DNA of 37,919 bases from a virus. The DNA is taken from positions 1-37,919 of IMG/VR virus record IMGVR_UViG_3300020172_001048; one strand, written 5' to 3'. A model generated the notes under the pieces. The model was not told the origin of the DNA, ran no database searches, and worked only from the letters and a program-made list of their open reading frames with translations. This document shows, piece by piece, positions 12,370 to 20,561 of this stretch (within the stretch, counting starts at the first letter, position 1; each line of letters starts with the position of its first letter). The translations under genes and the position numbers were made by a program.

Positions 12370-14112
12370 TTATAATATCACTGCTTCTATAATTTTTTCT
12401 GCGGTATCACTGTTAGTTTCCAAAGCTATAGCAAAAACATCTGGAAAACTATGGAAGGCTGCAACCACAGCGCAGCCATTATCGCTGGCTATCAGCCTGT
12501 CACCTTTTTTAATACCACCAACTACACGAACAGGCACACGACCTTTAAGTGCAATATATGTTCCGCCTTCTAAATCCTTGTTCATCATGTACGCAGGATT
12601 GGCGCTGACAACTCCTAAAGCTCTATCGCCGAACACTGATGCTCTAACTTCGGCGGGACCTCCCACTGTGACCACTGTACCTGTAGTGTATTCTTGATCT
12701 GTGAGATATTTTTCAGCTAAATCTGCATATTGAGCTGCTGTAGCAGTTCCATTGAATACATTAGCTGTTAGATTTCCTGAACCATCTCTAGCGGCTATGG
12801 TATCTATTGCAGCAGTAGTCTTTGCTGATTTATATGCATCAGTATCGACAGCAGAATCATCTATTTTTAATCTATTGGCTTTGTCTGCAACACCAATAAA
12901 TCTCGTAGCTGTTATATTAGCACTGCTATCTCTAACTGCTATTGATGTCGCTACCGCTGCCTGTTCGCCGGCTAGACTGTTTAGTGTCAAGGCGTTTGTG
13001 GCTGTTCCAGCTACGTTTCCAACAACGTTGCCAGTATGTGTTCCTGTAGAGTTTCCTGTAAGATCGCCAGTAACATTACCTACAACCGTACCAGTATGAA
13101 TACCAGTAGTGTTTCCAGTAACATTACCAGTAACATTACCTGTAAATGTTGTAGAGTGAATATTAGACCATCTGTTTGATGCTGTACCTAGAGAATAAAA
13201 ATTATTAGATCCAGGAACTAGTCCTGTAGTGGTCCAAGATACTTCTCTAAAATCGCTGTCGCTGACTCTTACACGGAAGGTAAGAGGATTTCCTAGTCTT
13301 GAAATAATAACTGGCTCGTCACCGTTTTCAATTCGAATTACTAAATCGTTAGTTGGTGATGGATTGTCACCGCCTACTGTAAGTCCGCTGTCATTGAAGT
13401 GAATTTCTTCTGTAAAAGAAACTTCACCTGTTCTAATATATTCAGATGCTAGGTATCCGCCCAATCTAGCAGCATTGCTAGCAGTTCCCCAATAATAATG
13501 GTCTGTGGATGTAACTCCAGTAGTAGCATTGGTGTTGACTAACGTTAGACCTTTCTTGATCGCTGTAAATCCAGTAATAGGATTTATCGAACTGTCTAAA
13601 GTAAATGCATCTTTACTAACTATAGACATCACATCGCCGCCAGACTGCAGCTTTACTATAGTATGATTTGTTCCTAGTGTATCTTTAACTACCTGTGAAA
13701 CTACCGCACTAGCTCCGAGATCAGGTGCAGTTTCTGGACCGATTAGAACATATTCTGTTCCGTTCCAAGCATATAACTGTTCTGCACCAGTATCAAACCA
13801 AAAATCACCAGTTTGCGCACCGGATGGTGCAGATGGACCTATTTCTGCTCCGCTGGCTGTGCGGAATCTTGTACCGTCATAGAATCGTAATTTTTTATTT
13901 CCGCTGTCATACCAAATCTGTCCAATGACAGCCTTAGGTGGTGCAGATGTATTAGAAAAGTTTTCTAAAAGATGTAGGAAATTTTCGTTCTGTACTTCAC
14001 CGTATCCCGCATAATTTTTACCTACAAATCGTAAATCGGTGGTAGTATCAATGGTACCGTCATCTACAGATACTAAAAATGTTCCATTAAATCTATCTAC
14101 TTGATATGCCAT
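12370..14112 (-). CDS. tail-fibre-like protein, paralogue 4 (580 aa)
   Basis: The N-terminal ~130 residues share a module with the next three upstream genes: a start like MAYQVDRFNGTFLVSV, then GKNYAGYGEVQNENFLHLLENF and two G-x-I/F-W-Y/F-D segments (GQIWYD, TGDFWFD). The middle (about 322-368) is a GNVTG-type repeat. The C-terminal ~120 residues begin YADLAEKYLTDQEY and match the C-terminus of the 596-aa neighbour; such YADLAE domains close many phage fibres and recall peptidase-G2-type intramolecular chaperone domains, though cleavage residues are not identified here. Expected role: a trimeric fibre or baseplate-attached adhesin. It has a GGAG ribosome-binding site and a late-promoter-like box just upstream. 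Confidence 0.8.
   Translation of the reverse strand: MAYQVDRFNGTFLVSVDDGTIDTTTDLRFVGKNYAGYGEVQNENFLHLLENFSNTSAPPKAVIGQIWYDSGNKKLRFYDGTRFRTASGAEIGPSAPSGAQTGDFWFDTGAEQLYAWNGTEYVLIGPETAPDLGASAVVSQVVKDTLGTNHTIVKLQSGGDVMSIVSKDAFTLDSSINPITGFTAIKKGLTLVNTNATTGVTSTDHYYWGTASNAARLGGYLASEYIRTGEVSFTEEIHFNDSGLTVGGDNPSPTNDLVIRIENGDEPVIISRLGNPLTFRVRVSDSDFREVSWTTTGLVPGSNNFYSLGTASNRWSNIHSTTFTGNVTGNVTGNTTGIHTGTVVGNVTGDLTGNSTGTHTGNVVGNVAGTATNALTLNSLAGEQAAVATSIAVRDSSANITATRFIGVADKANRLKIDDSAVDTDAYKSAKTTAAIDTIAARDGSGNLTANVFNGTATAAQYADLAEKYLTDQEYTTGTVVTVGGPAEVRASVFGDRALGVVSANPAYMMNKDLEGGTYIALKGRVPVRVVGGIKKGDRLIASDNGCAVVAAFHSFPDVFAIALETNSDTAEKIIEAVIL
13012..13146 (-). repeat. tandem GNVTG/GTHTG-type repeat inside the fibre gene
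   Basis: A 12-15 base degenerate repeat encodes units such as GNVTG, GNTTG, GTHTG and GDLTG, about nine in a row. Exact 12-base copies (CCAGTAACATTA on the + strand) sit side by side near 13115-13140. Each unit offers Asn-x-Thr or Thr residues on a predicted beta-helical shaft. Repeats like this change copy number easily. Confidence 0.7.
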
Positions 14113-14134
14113 TGATCAACTCCATTGTCGCTAT

Positions 14135-14142
14135 TATTTATC
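14135..14142 (-). promoter_or_regulatory. late-promoter-like box GATAAATA
   Basis: GATAAATA on the - strand, 7 of 8 with the T4 late consensus, sits in the 45-base gap upstream of the 580-aa fibre gene. A transcript starting about 6 bases after it would have a leader of about 17 bases containing the GGAG ribosome-binding site. The other fibre gene gaps are too short for this element. Confidence 0.45.
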
Positions 14143-14157
14143 GCTAGTTTGGACATT

Positions 14158-15948
14158 TTAAAGTCTGCCTACAGCTACTTCGATAATGCCAGAAATACCG
14201 TTAAAATCCTCTAAAGCCTTGCCTATAATCGTGCCGATTTTAGGATCTTGTGTGGGTCTAGCAAAACCGTTTCCTCCGCTGACTAGCATATCGCCCTTGC
14301 GGATATTTCCTCGAACTTTGCAAGGTACTCTACCCTGTAAAGCTATAGCTGTAACAAATTCACCCTTGCACTCAGAATTCATTAGATATGCTGGATTAGT
14401 AGTAACTACTCCGGCGACTCTTCGAGTTTCATCCTCGGCCACCGTCACTTCAAATTCTCCACCGAATTCAAGAACAGTACCAGCTGAATATTCTGTATCA
14501 GCTAGATAATTTTCAGCTAAGTCTGCGTACTGTGCCGATGTAGCCACTCCAGAGAATGTGTTAGCATAGACTGTATTCCATTTGCGACTACCGATACCTA
14601 GATCTGTAGCATTGTTTTCAAAAGGAACTACCGCAGGACGATTAGCGGTGTTACCTGCAGATACTGCCGATGCAGTACTGAGAATTTTAATTCCGGTATA
14701 GTTACCGTTCTGGGTTGAATCTGCGGTTTCTAATACTAATCCTAGATTGTTGACTATTGATCGAAGCGTAGGCTGAGATCCTAGATTATTAAATAGGTGC
14801 ATTTCTGAACCCACAGTGATGCCAGCATCTGCTACCGTGAAAGCATTTAAAGGACCTAGATTTACAACATTTGCCGCCAGCGTGTCACCTGTAAGAGTTC
14901 CGGCAGCAGAGGGGACGGTGACATTGGTCGATCCGTCAAATAACACACCGTTGATTTCTCTAGCTGTCTTTAATTTTGTAGCAGTATTAGCATTACCGGT
15001 TAAAGATGCTCCAACAAATTCTTGTGCTTCTACTCTGAAAAAAGTGCTAGTACCATTATTGGCCGTGACATTACCTGTAACATTGCCTATAAGATTTGCA
15101 GTTATCGTGCCTGCTTCAAAATCTCCTGCGCTGTCTCTGGCAACAACTTTTCCAATTACATTATTTGGACTAGCATCCACTGCCCATGTCGTGGCTGTTG
15201 CCCCATCGAAATTCGAACCTGTAAGATAGTTTCCTCTGGTCAATGTTCTATTAGTAGTGGCTGTTATTGTAATATCAGCCTGTCCATCAAACGGAACTGT
15301 GTTTATGAGTCTTGGGATTTCGAGTTTAGTCGCGGATGCTGCATTACCTTCTAGATTTCCGTACACTTTAAAAGATGAATGAAAATTTACTCCAGGGAAG
15401 AGATTAAAAAAGCCAGGGATAAAATTTGATTCGGCAATAGTAAATGCTGTCCTAGCTATAATAGCCATAACTTGATCATCAATAATTATTACGATCACTG
15501 GTCTTTTGATTCCATCAGAATCAAAAAGATCTCTAGCCTTAGTTCCTGTCTCACCAAATCCCTGTACAGCTTCAGGTCCTACTAACTTCCATACACCTTC
15601 TATAAAAACATAAAGTTGTTTTGTGTCTAAATCTAACCAAAAAGTACCTTCCGACCCCGGTGGAGGTGTGCTGCTAATTACTGCAGATCCCACCGGGCCC
15701 CAATCGGATCCATTATAAACATTCAGAGTTTTTAATACAGTATTAAACCATGTTTGACCTTCTAATGGTCTTGCTGGCGCAGCATCGTTGGCAAAATTTT
15801 CTAAGAGATAAACAAAATTTTCATTTTGTATTTCGCCATAGCCTGTGTAATTTCTACCTACTAGCCCGAGACTGGTGCTGGTATCGAGGGTTCCATCTTC
15901 TAGAACTATCAGCTGTACACCTGTGGTTTTATTGATTACATAGGACAT
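14158..15948 (-). CDS. tail-fibre-like protein, paralogue 3 (596 aa)
   Basis: It shares the N-terminal module of its neighbours (MSYVINKTTGVQLIVLEDG, GRNYTGYGEIQNENFVYLLE, then EGQTWFN and EGTFWLD segments) and the C-terminal YADLAENYLADTEY domain (about 469-596) of the 580-aa protein. The middle is a divergent beta-rich shaft with AGTITANLIGNVTGNVTANN and several ITIT/VT strands. The C-terminal domain contains GRVPCKVRGNIRKGDMLVSG, parallel to GRVPVRVVGGIKKGDRLIAS in its neighbour, confirming duplication. The start has a GGAG ribosome-binding site 10 bases upstream. A structural, trimeric fibre role is expected. Which protein in T4 it replaces is not clear; gp10/gp11/gp12-like positions are the closest. 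Confidence 0.8.
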   Translation of the reverse strand: MSYVINKTTGVQLIVLEDGTLDTSTSLGLVGRNYTGYGEIQNENFVYLLENFANDAAPARPLEGQTWFNTVLKTLNVYNGSDWGPVGSAVISSTPPPGSEGTFWLDLDTKQLYVFIEGVWKLVGPEAVQGFGETGTKARDLFDSDGIKRPVIVIIIDDQVMAIIARTAFTIAESNFIPGFFNLFPGVNFHSSFKVYGNLEGNAASATKLEIPRLINTVPFDGQADITITATTNRTLTRGNYLTGSNFDGATATTWAVDASPNNVIGKVVARDSAGDFEAGTITANLIGNVTGNVTANNGTSTFFRVEAQEFVGASLTGNANTATKLKTAREINGVLFDGSTNVTVPSAAGTLTGDTLAANVVNLGPLNAFTVADAGITVGSEMHLFNNLGSQPTLRSIVNNLGLVLETADSTQNGNYTGIKILSTASAVSAGNTANRPAVVPFENNATDLGIGSRKWNTVYANTFSGVATSAQYADLAENYLADTEYSAGTVLEFGGEFEVTVAEDETRRVAGVVTTNPAYLMNSECKGEFVTAIALQGRVPCKVRGNIRKGDMLVSGGNGFARPTQDPKIGTIIGKALEDFNGISGIIEVAVGRL

Positions 15949-15971
15949 TTATCGCTCCAAAAAATTTACTA

Positions 15972-17798
15972 TCATGATACAAAACTCCACGAACCGCTGA
16001 TGATTTGAAAAGTTTTAACTGTTCTCGATACTGACAATCCTGGAGCTGCCACTGTGGCAGGAGATATAGTTACGTTTGTAACTGCAGGAGCCGTTCCCGA
16101 AGGAGTACTAAATGTGGATGTTGAAATGTTTATCAGCGGATTCAAGTTCAATGTTGTAGTACCGTTCACCAAGAAACTGCAAAGAACTTTAGCAATAGTT
16201 CCAGCTCTATAAGTTGCTGCAGGTGCTATCTGTTCAATAAACGCTGCGATGCCAGAATTAGATATACCATCAGATATATCCATACTTAAAACAATAGGTT
16301 GTCCTTTTATACTGTAATCTACATAACCTTTACTGGTAGCGTCTGTGTTATTACTATAATCTGCATAGGCATTTAATGATCCATCCGGTAAGTCAGTAAT
16401 TTTAGATCCGTTTAATTTTAATGTACCTGTACCATTTATATCTAATTCAAGATCAGTATTGGGGGCAGTTACCTGGATGACATTATCGTTGACATAAAAA
16501 TCATCAACAGTTAAACTAATCAATGCTCCAACGTTATTCAAATTAGGGAATGCTGAAGAAAAACACGAAGTAGCTGACAAAACTGTAACTCCGTTGATCT
16601 TATATTCTTTATCAACTAAATTTATATGTTCAGAACTATTCCATGCGTCGTTAGCTTCACCTGTGCTGGCACCTTGATATATCCATAAAAATTCTTTAGC
16701 GTCGCCGCCTTTTAATATAATACCACCTCTATTCGCAGCCGTATCAGTATTATAAGAACTGTCACCGGTCTCGCCGAGAACAATAACTTTATCTTCAACT
16801 AACAATTCAGTAGTTTTAACTGTGGTCAACGAACCGTCGTTGATAGTTACACTTCCTCTTACTGTAAGATTACCAGAAACAACAGCACTTCCGCCTATCT
16901 CAACCTGACTATCTGCGTATCCTTCGTAGATATCAACAACTCTGGTTGCTGATCTAATTTTAATAGCATTTTCTGGATTGACATCTTTTCTAACTATCAG
17001 CGTAATATCTTTGTTTGACGCAATATTAGCCAGAGTTAGGTCGCCGGTCTGTACAAGAAACTGTCCTTGATTAGCATCACCGATGATTAGTCCTAGATTT
17101 GATGTAAGTATCAACTGTCCGTTGATGATGTTAGAAGTATCATTTCTCACATAGGAACTGGCTGCTGCTCCGCCGAGTGCATCTGAATTTGTGACCGTTA
17201 CATCAAATTTTAATCCACTAAGGCTTCCAGCGTTGAATCCCGGAATAATGCTGCCATCGAATCCGTCAATCGCTATCTTGGGAGTAAATGCATCTTTCGA
17301 AAAGATTCCTAACAAGACTCCATTATTGTAAAGAAAAGTTACTACTCTGTTTTGATTTAAACTATCTAGTATATTTGAAACACGAAGACCGCTGAGTCCT
17401 TGACTAACTGAATAATCCGGTCCTAATAAAATAGTAGTGGTTCCGTCATAGAAATACAACTGTTTATCTGTGCTATTAAACCACAGGTCTCCTACACCCA
17501 AATTCAACGGCTGTGTAGTTGCGATAGTAGCAGAGCTTACTGGAACGAATCCGTTACCATTGTATACTTTCAATTTTGATTCAGTGACATCGAACCATAT
17601 CTGTCCTCTGATTGGATGTTCAGGTACAGACGTATTCGAAAAGTTTTCTAATAGTTTAACAAAATTTTCATTGATTGATTCGCCAAACCCGCTGTAATTT
17701 TTTCCGATAAGCGTTATATCGCTAGACAAATCGTCTATCTGCCCATCAGCTACTGTCGCTAATATCGTTCCGTCTGTTTTATTGATTTGATATGCCAT
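15972..17798 (-). CDS. tail-fibre-like protein, paralogue 2 (608 aa)
   Basis: The N-terminal module is shared (MAYQINKTDGTILATVADGQ, GKNYSGFGESINENFVKLLE, RGQIWFD and VGDLWFN), but the C-terminus is different and ends TFQIISGSWSFVS. Around residue 331 it carries LLVEDKVIVLGETGDSSYNT, then GGIILKGGDAKEFLW and a W-N-S-S-E-H segment. I recall this module as a common part of fibre proteins in marine T4-like phages. No collar or YADLAE domain is present. The gene sits 10 bases downstream of the collar-domain gene with an AAGGT ribosome-binding site. A beta-rich fibre or fibre-connector role is likely. It may be the shaft onto which another fibre is joined. Confidence 0.78.
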   Translation of the reverse strand: MAYQINKTDGTILATVADGQIDDLSSDITLIGKNYSGFGESINENFVKLLENFSNTSVPEHPIRGQIWFDVTESKLKVYNGNGFVPVSSATIATTQPLNLGVGDLWFNSTDKQLYFYDGTTTILLGPDYSVSQGLSGLRVSNILDSLNQNRVVTFLYNNGVLLGIFSKDAFTPKIAIDGFDGSIIPGFNAGSLSGLKFDVTVTNSDALGGAAASSYVRNDTSNIINGQLILTSNLGLIIGDANQGQFLVQTGDLTLANIASNKDITLIVRKDVNPENAIKIRSATRVVDIYEGYADSQVEIGGSAVVSGNLTVRGSVTINDGSLTTVKTTELLVEDKVIVLGETGDSSYNTDTAANRGGIILKGGDAKEFLWIYQGASTGEANDAWNSSEHINLVDKEYKINGVTVLSATSCFSSAFPNLNNVGALISLTVDDFYVNDNVIQVTAPNTDLELDINGTGTLKLNGSKITDLPDGSLNAYADYSNNTDATSKGYVDYSIKGQPIVLSMDISDGISNSGIAAFIEQIAPAATYRAGTIAKVLCSFLVNGTTTLNLNPLINISTSTFSTPSGTAPAVTNVTISPATVAAPGLSVSRTVKTFQIISGSWSFVS

Positions 17799-17808
17799 AG
17801 TCTTTACC

Positions 17809-19881
17809 TTAGAATGCTGGTGGTCCAGAATGAATTATATAATTGACAGTTAAAAATGGATTCATTACTGAAAATGCAGCGCCTAATGACCCAGAAGTTT
17901 TAATCCCGCCAGAGCTAGGAATATATTGACTTTGACTGACCGCTGTAGGACCTTTTCCTGATACTGAACCAACGTCTGTAGGAATGGCCGAATCTACCCT
18001 AGTTGCATAATACTGCTGTCCAGTAGATCCTTTCATAGTGTGTTCATGGTCTGGCAAATTAGACACTGATAATGAGTTAGAATTCTGACCTCCACCTTCA
18101 CCTAGGTTATCTGCGGCAGTTCCTGATACCCTATCAACGTTGCCACCGCCACCGTCTACATAACCACCTGTGGTATTAGGTACTGTATTTCCGTTATCCA
18201 TGTTGTCTTTACCTAACGGGAATCTTCCTCTTAGATCAGGTAATCGATAAGTTCCAACTCCTATCAACGGAGTAGCTCCATTATATGTAGTTCCTATAAT
18301 GTCATATAAATCACTGTATTTTGTTCTTTCAACTTCACTGCCATCACACAATAGATATCCGTAAGGAGGATTGGATCCTGCGTAGGGCATTATAGCTCCA
18401 ATAGGCACAGCTAAATCAGCCATAAAAGTATTTCTAGTTTCTTTAATAAGACCAGTGCCGGGTCTAAATACCAGAATAGTGTCTTCTCTTACAGATACAT
18501 TTGGATTGGGTTCGGATTTACTGCTGATAATTCCTGATGTCAGCTGTGTATTAAAAATCTTTGTCAGACCCCCTACTAATCCGTCAAACTGAATATCAGG
18601 AGATGTTATATCTCCTTCGATCCTAAACGTTGAAGTATATCGAAGATTAGTTGCGGTCGAAGCATTACCAATAATATTACCGTTCAGTATGCCTTCGATA
18701 TTTTCTGCTACTAATGTTTTAGTGTGAACTGAATTCCATCTTTTTAATTCTGTTCCGCAATTGAAGCTGTCTGTGGTACTTGGCTGTATGTTATTAAAGT
18801 TAGCGGTATTCGTAACTGTAAGGCCATCGCCTACTAAAAGATTTTTTGCTATAGCTGCGCCGCCAGCTGTAATTATAGTACCATTATTAAAATTTGTGCT
18901 GGGAGACGTATCTGTGAGAATCAATGAGCTGTTAGATCGTATATTTCCGTCTACATCTAAAGCTTCTTCAGGAAGAGCAATATTTATTCCCACTGTATTA
19001 TCTATAATTCTTAAAATAGTTGTAGGAGTTCCTTCTCGATTTGTTTGCAAATCTATACTACTACCAGAAGCACTGTTATAAATTGTAGCTGTAGTATCGC
19101 TGGTAGTTATATTAAATGTTCCATTGACTCCAACTGTTAGACCTTGATTATTTCTAATATTGATACCATATTCTGTGGTATTGATAATATCAGATCTTAA
19201 AAATTTTCCTGCGGCAATCTCGATGTCATTGACTATTAAAGAATCTGCTGCGGTGTTATTGCCATAAATTTTAGTAGCGAATGTATCGTCTCCAACATCT
19301 AAATCTGTTAGATTGAATCCAGATTTTATCTGTGGAAATCCAGAGATTGAAATCTTGGGTGTAAAATTTTCTTTAGATACGATTGCTACTGGTACGTCTT
19401 CTACATAGAAAGTTAAAACTACCTGTGTCTCGTTATCCGAATCAATAATCGATTCTACTATAGGTCCGCTTCGTAGTCCTGTGGAAAAATTAGGACCTAC
19501 AAGGATCCATCTTGTTCCGGAATACACATATAATTGTTGGTTAGTTGTGTCTACCCATAGTTCACCAACTTTAGAATCTTCAGTGGGAGGTTCAACACTG
19601 CCCTTCTGAATTCCGCCGGCGGATTTCCATAGAGTGCTATCCCATATTTTAAGGATATTTTCTGATGTGTCATACCATAGTTGACCTTCTACTGGATTTA
19701 CCGGAGCAGAATTTTTAGCAAAATTTTCTAGTATGGCCAAAAAGTTTTCGGCGATAATCTGTCCGTATCCTGTAACGTTTCTTCCAGGAAATGTTAAACT
19801 AGTGTCTGTGCTAGACGTGTTATCGTAGACCGTGATTGGTAATTTGTTATCTTTGTCAGTGAAATTTACAATATATGGCAT
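17809..19881 (-). CDS. short-tail-fibre-like protein with phage collar domain, paralogue 1 (690 aa)
   Basis: The N-terminal module (MPYIVNFTDKDNKLPITVYD, GRNVTGYGQIIAENFLAILE, EGQLWYD and VGELWVD) is shared with the next three genes. The C-terminal 200 residues contain a phage tail-collar domain: VPIGAIMPYAGSNPPYGYLL at about 490 and YRLPDLRGRFPLGKDNMDNG near 545. They end with a Gly-rich, His-containing tip (SNLPDHEHTMKG) that resembles the metal-binding receptor tip of T4 gp12. A role as short tail fibre or receptor-binding adhesin is well supported by that domain. The GAGGT ribosome-binding site lies right after the 220-aa gene. In T4, gp12 is needed for irreversible adsorption. Confidence 0.88.
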   Translation of the reverse strand: MPYIVNFTDKDNKLPITVYDNTSSTDTSLTFPGRNVTGYGQIIAENFLAILENFAKNSAPVNPVEGQLWYDTSENILKIWDSTLWKSAGGIQKGSVEPPTEDSKVGELWVDTTNQQLYVYSGTRWILVGPNFSTGLRSGPIVESIIDSDNETQVVLTFYVEDVPVAIVSKENFTPKISISGFPQIKSGFNLTDLDVGDDTFATKIYGNNTAADSLIVNDIEIAAGKFLRSDIINTTEYGINIRNNQGLTVGVNGTFNITTSDTTATIYNSASGSSIDLQTNREGTPTTILRIIDNTVGINIALPEEALDVDGNIRSNSSLILTDTSPSTNFNNGTIITAGGAAIAKNLLVGDGLTVTNTANFNNIQPSTTDSFNCGTELKRWNSVHTKTLVAENIEGILNGNIIGNASTATNLRYTSTFRIEGDITSPDIQFDGLVGGLTKIFNTQLTSGIISSKSEPNPNVSVREDTILVFRPGTGLIKETRNTFMADLAVPIGAIMPYAGSNPPYGYLLCDGSEVERTKYSDLYDIIGTTYNGATPLIGVGTYRLPDLRGRFPLGKDNMDNGNTVPNTTGGYVDGGGGNVDRVSGTAADNLGEGGGQNSNSLSVSNLPDHEHTMKGSTGQQYYATRVDSAIPTDVGSVSGKGPTAVSQSQYIPSSGGIKTSGSLGAAFSVMNPFLTVNYIIHSGPPAF

Positions 19882-19883
19882 CT

Positions 19884-20546
19884 TTATACCTCACTGAAAC
19901 TGGTTAGACTCTGGATACGAATAGTATAATCTATCTGTAACAGCCTGTTTAGACTTTTTTGTACAGGATGGAAAACCACATGAGTCAACAGTTTTCCATC
20001 TCCATTGGGGTTATAAGATTTTAATCCGAGTTCATCAAATACAAAATTTCCGCTCATATCTTGACTATTGTCAAATGCTTCTTGACCGTCGGGCTCGCCG
20101 TAGTCTAACACACAGGTCACTAGGATATCACTATAAGTAGCTCCACTGACATGACGTATTTCCATTTTGTTTCTAACAGGATCTGTATTTTCTGCGGAGT
20201 TTTGATCAACTACCTTTGTATAGGTCTGGCTGTAAAGGCTGGTATTCACTCCTACAGTATTTGTAGTAAGATAGGTTATCAGCCCGGTTGGATCAACTGT
20301 AGTTCCACCATTGCCGAACACCATTTCATATATTGTTCCCTGTCCTTGATTGCTCAAAGAATTTACCATAGCCACGCTCATATTCTCATAATGGATAGCG
20401 TTGCGTTTGTCGATAAAAACTTCTCCCGATTCGGGATCAAAAATCTTGATGTGCCCTTCAAAATGAAAGCCGGCCTGCTCATCGGGTCGTTTTTGAATAT
20501 TAGATTCTTGTGTTTTCGGCATATTTTGCTCTTGTTGATTAGTCAT
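19884..20546 (-). CDS. virion structural protein, unknown role (220 aa, start uncertain)
   Basis: The product starts MTNQQEQNMPKTQESNIQKR and has a region HFEGHIKIFDPESGEVFIDK, followed by GTIYEMVFGNGGTTVDPTGL and a C-terminal DYTIRIQSLTSF. I recall relatives among structural proteins of marine T4-like phages between the giant baseplate gene and the fibres. The first ATG (20546) has no ribosome-binding site and lies only 8 bases from a late-promoter-like box. The second ATG (20522, MPKTQESN) would give a normal ~25-base leader and may be the true start (212 aa). It is beta-rich, without enzyme motifs. Expected role: baseplate or tail-fibre connector. Confidence 0.75.
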   Translation of the reverse strand: MTNQQEQNMPKTQESNIQKRPDEQAGFHFEGHIKIFDPESGEVFIDKRNAIHYENMSVAMVNSLSNQGQGTIYEMVFGNGGTTVDPTGLITYLTTNTVGVNTSLYSQTYTKVVDQNSAENTDPVRNKMEIRHVSGATYSDILVTCVLDYGEPDGQEAFDNSQDMSGNFVFDELGLKSYNPNGDGKLLTHVVFHPVQKSLNRLLQIDYTIRIQSLTSFSEV

Positions 20547-20553
20547 GATAGTG

Positions 20554-20561
20554 TATTTATT
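20554..20561 (-). promoter_or_regulatory. late-promoter-like box AATAAATA inside the end of the giant gene
   Basis: The - strand reads AATAAATA, overlapping the stop codon of the giant structural gene. A start about 6 bases downstream would be near 20548, almost on the first ATG of the 220-aa gene. This favours ATG 20522 as the working start if the promoter is real. The same 8-mer precedes the 116-aa gene. Confidence 0.4.

Noticed and set aside
12752-13099. Open frame of 115 codons on the + strand opposite the fibre repeat
   Set aside because: It is the antisense shadow of a repetitive GNVTG-coding region; such repeats leave the opposite strand open. It has no ribosome-binding site, and its product is low-complexity Val/Ala/Pro.
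14816-15229. 137-codon + strand frame opposite the 596-aa fibre gene
   Set aside because: It lies fully inside a well-supported gene with motif matches, and the product has no recognisable features.
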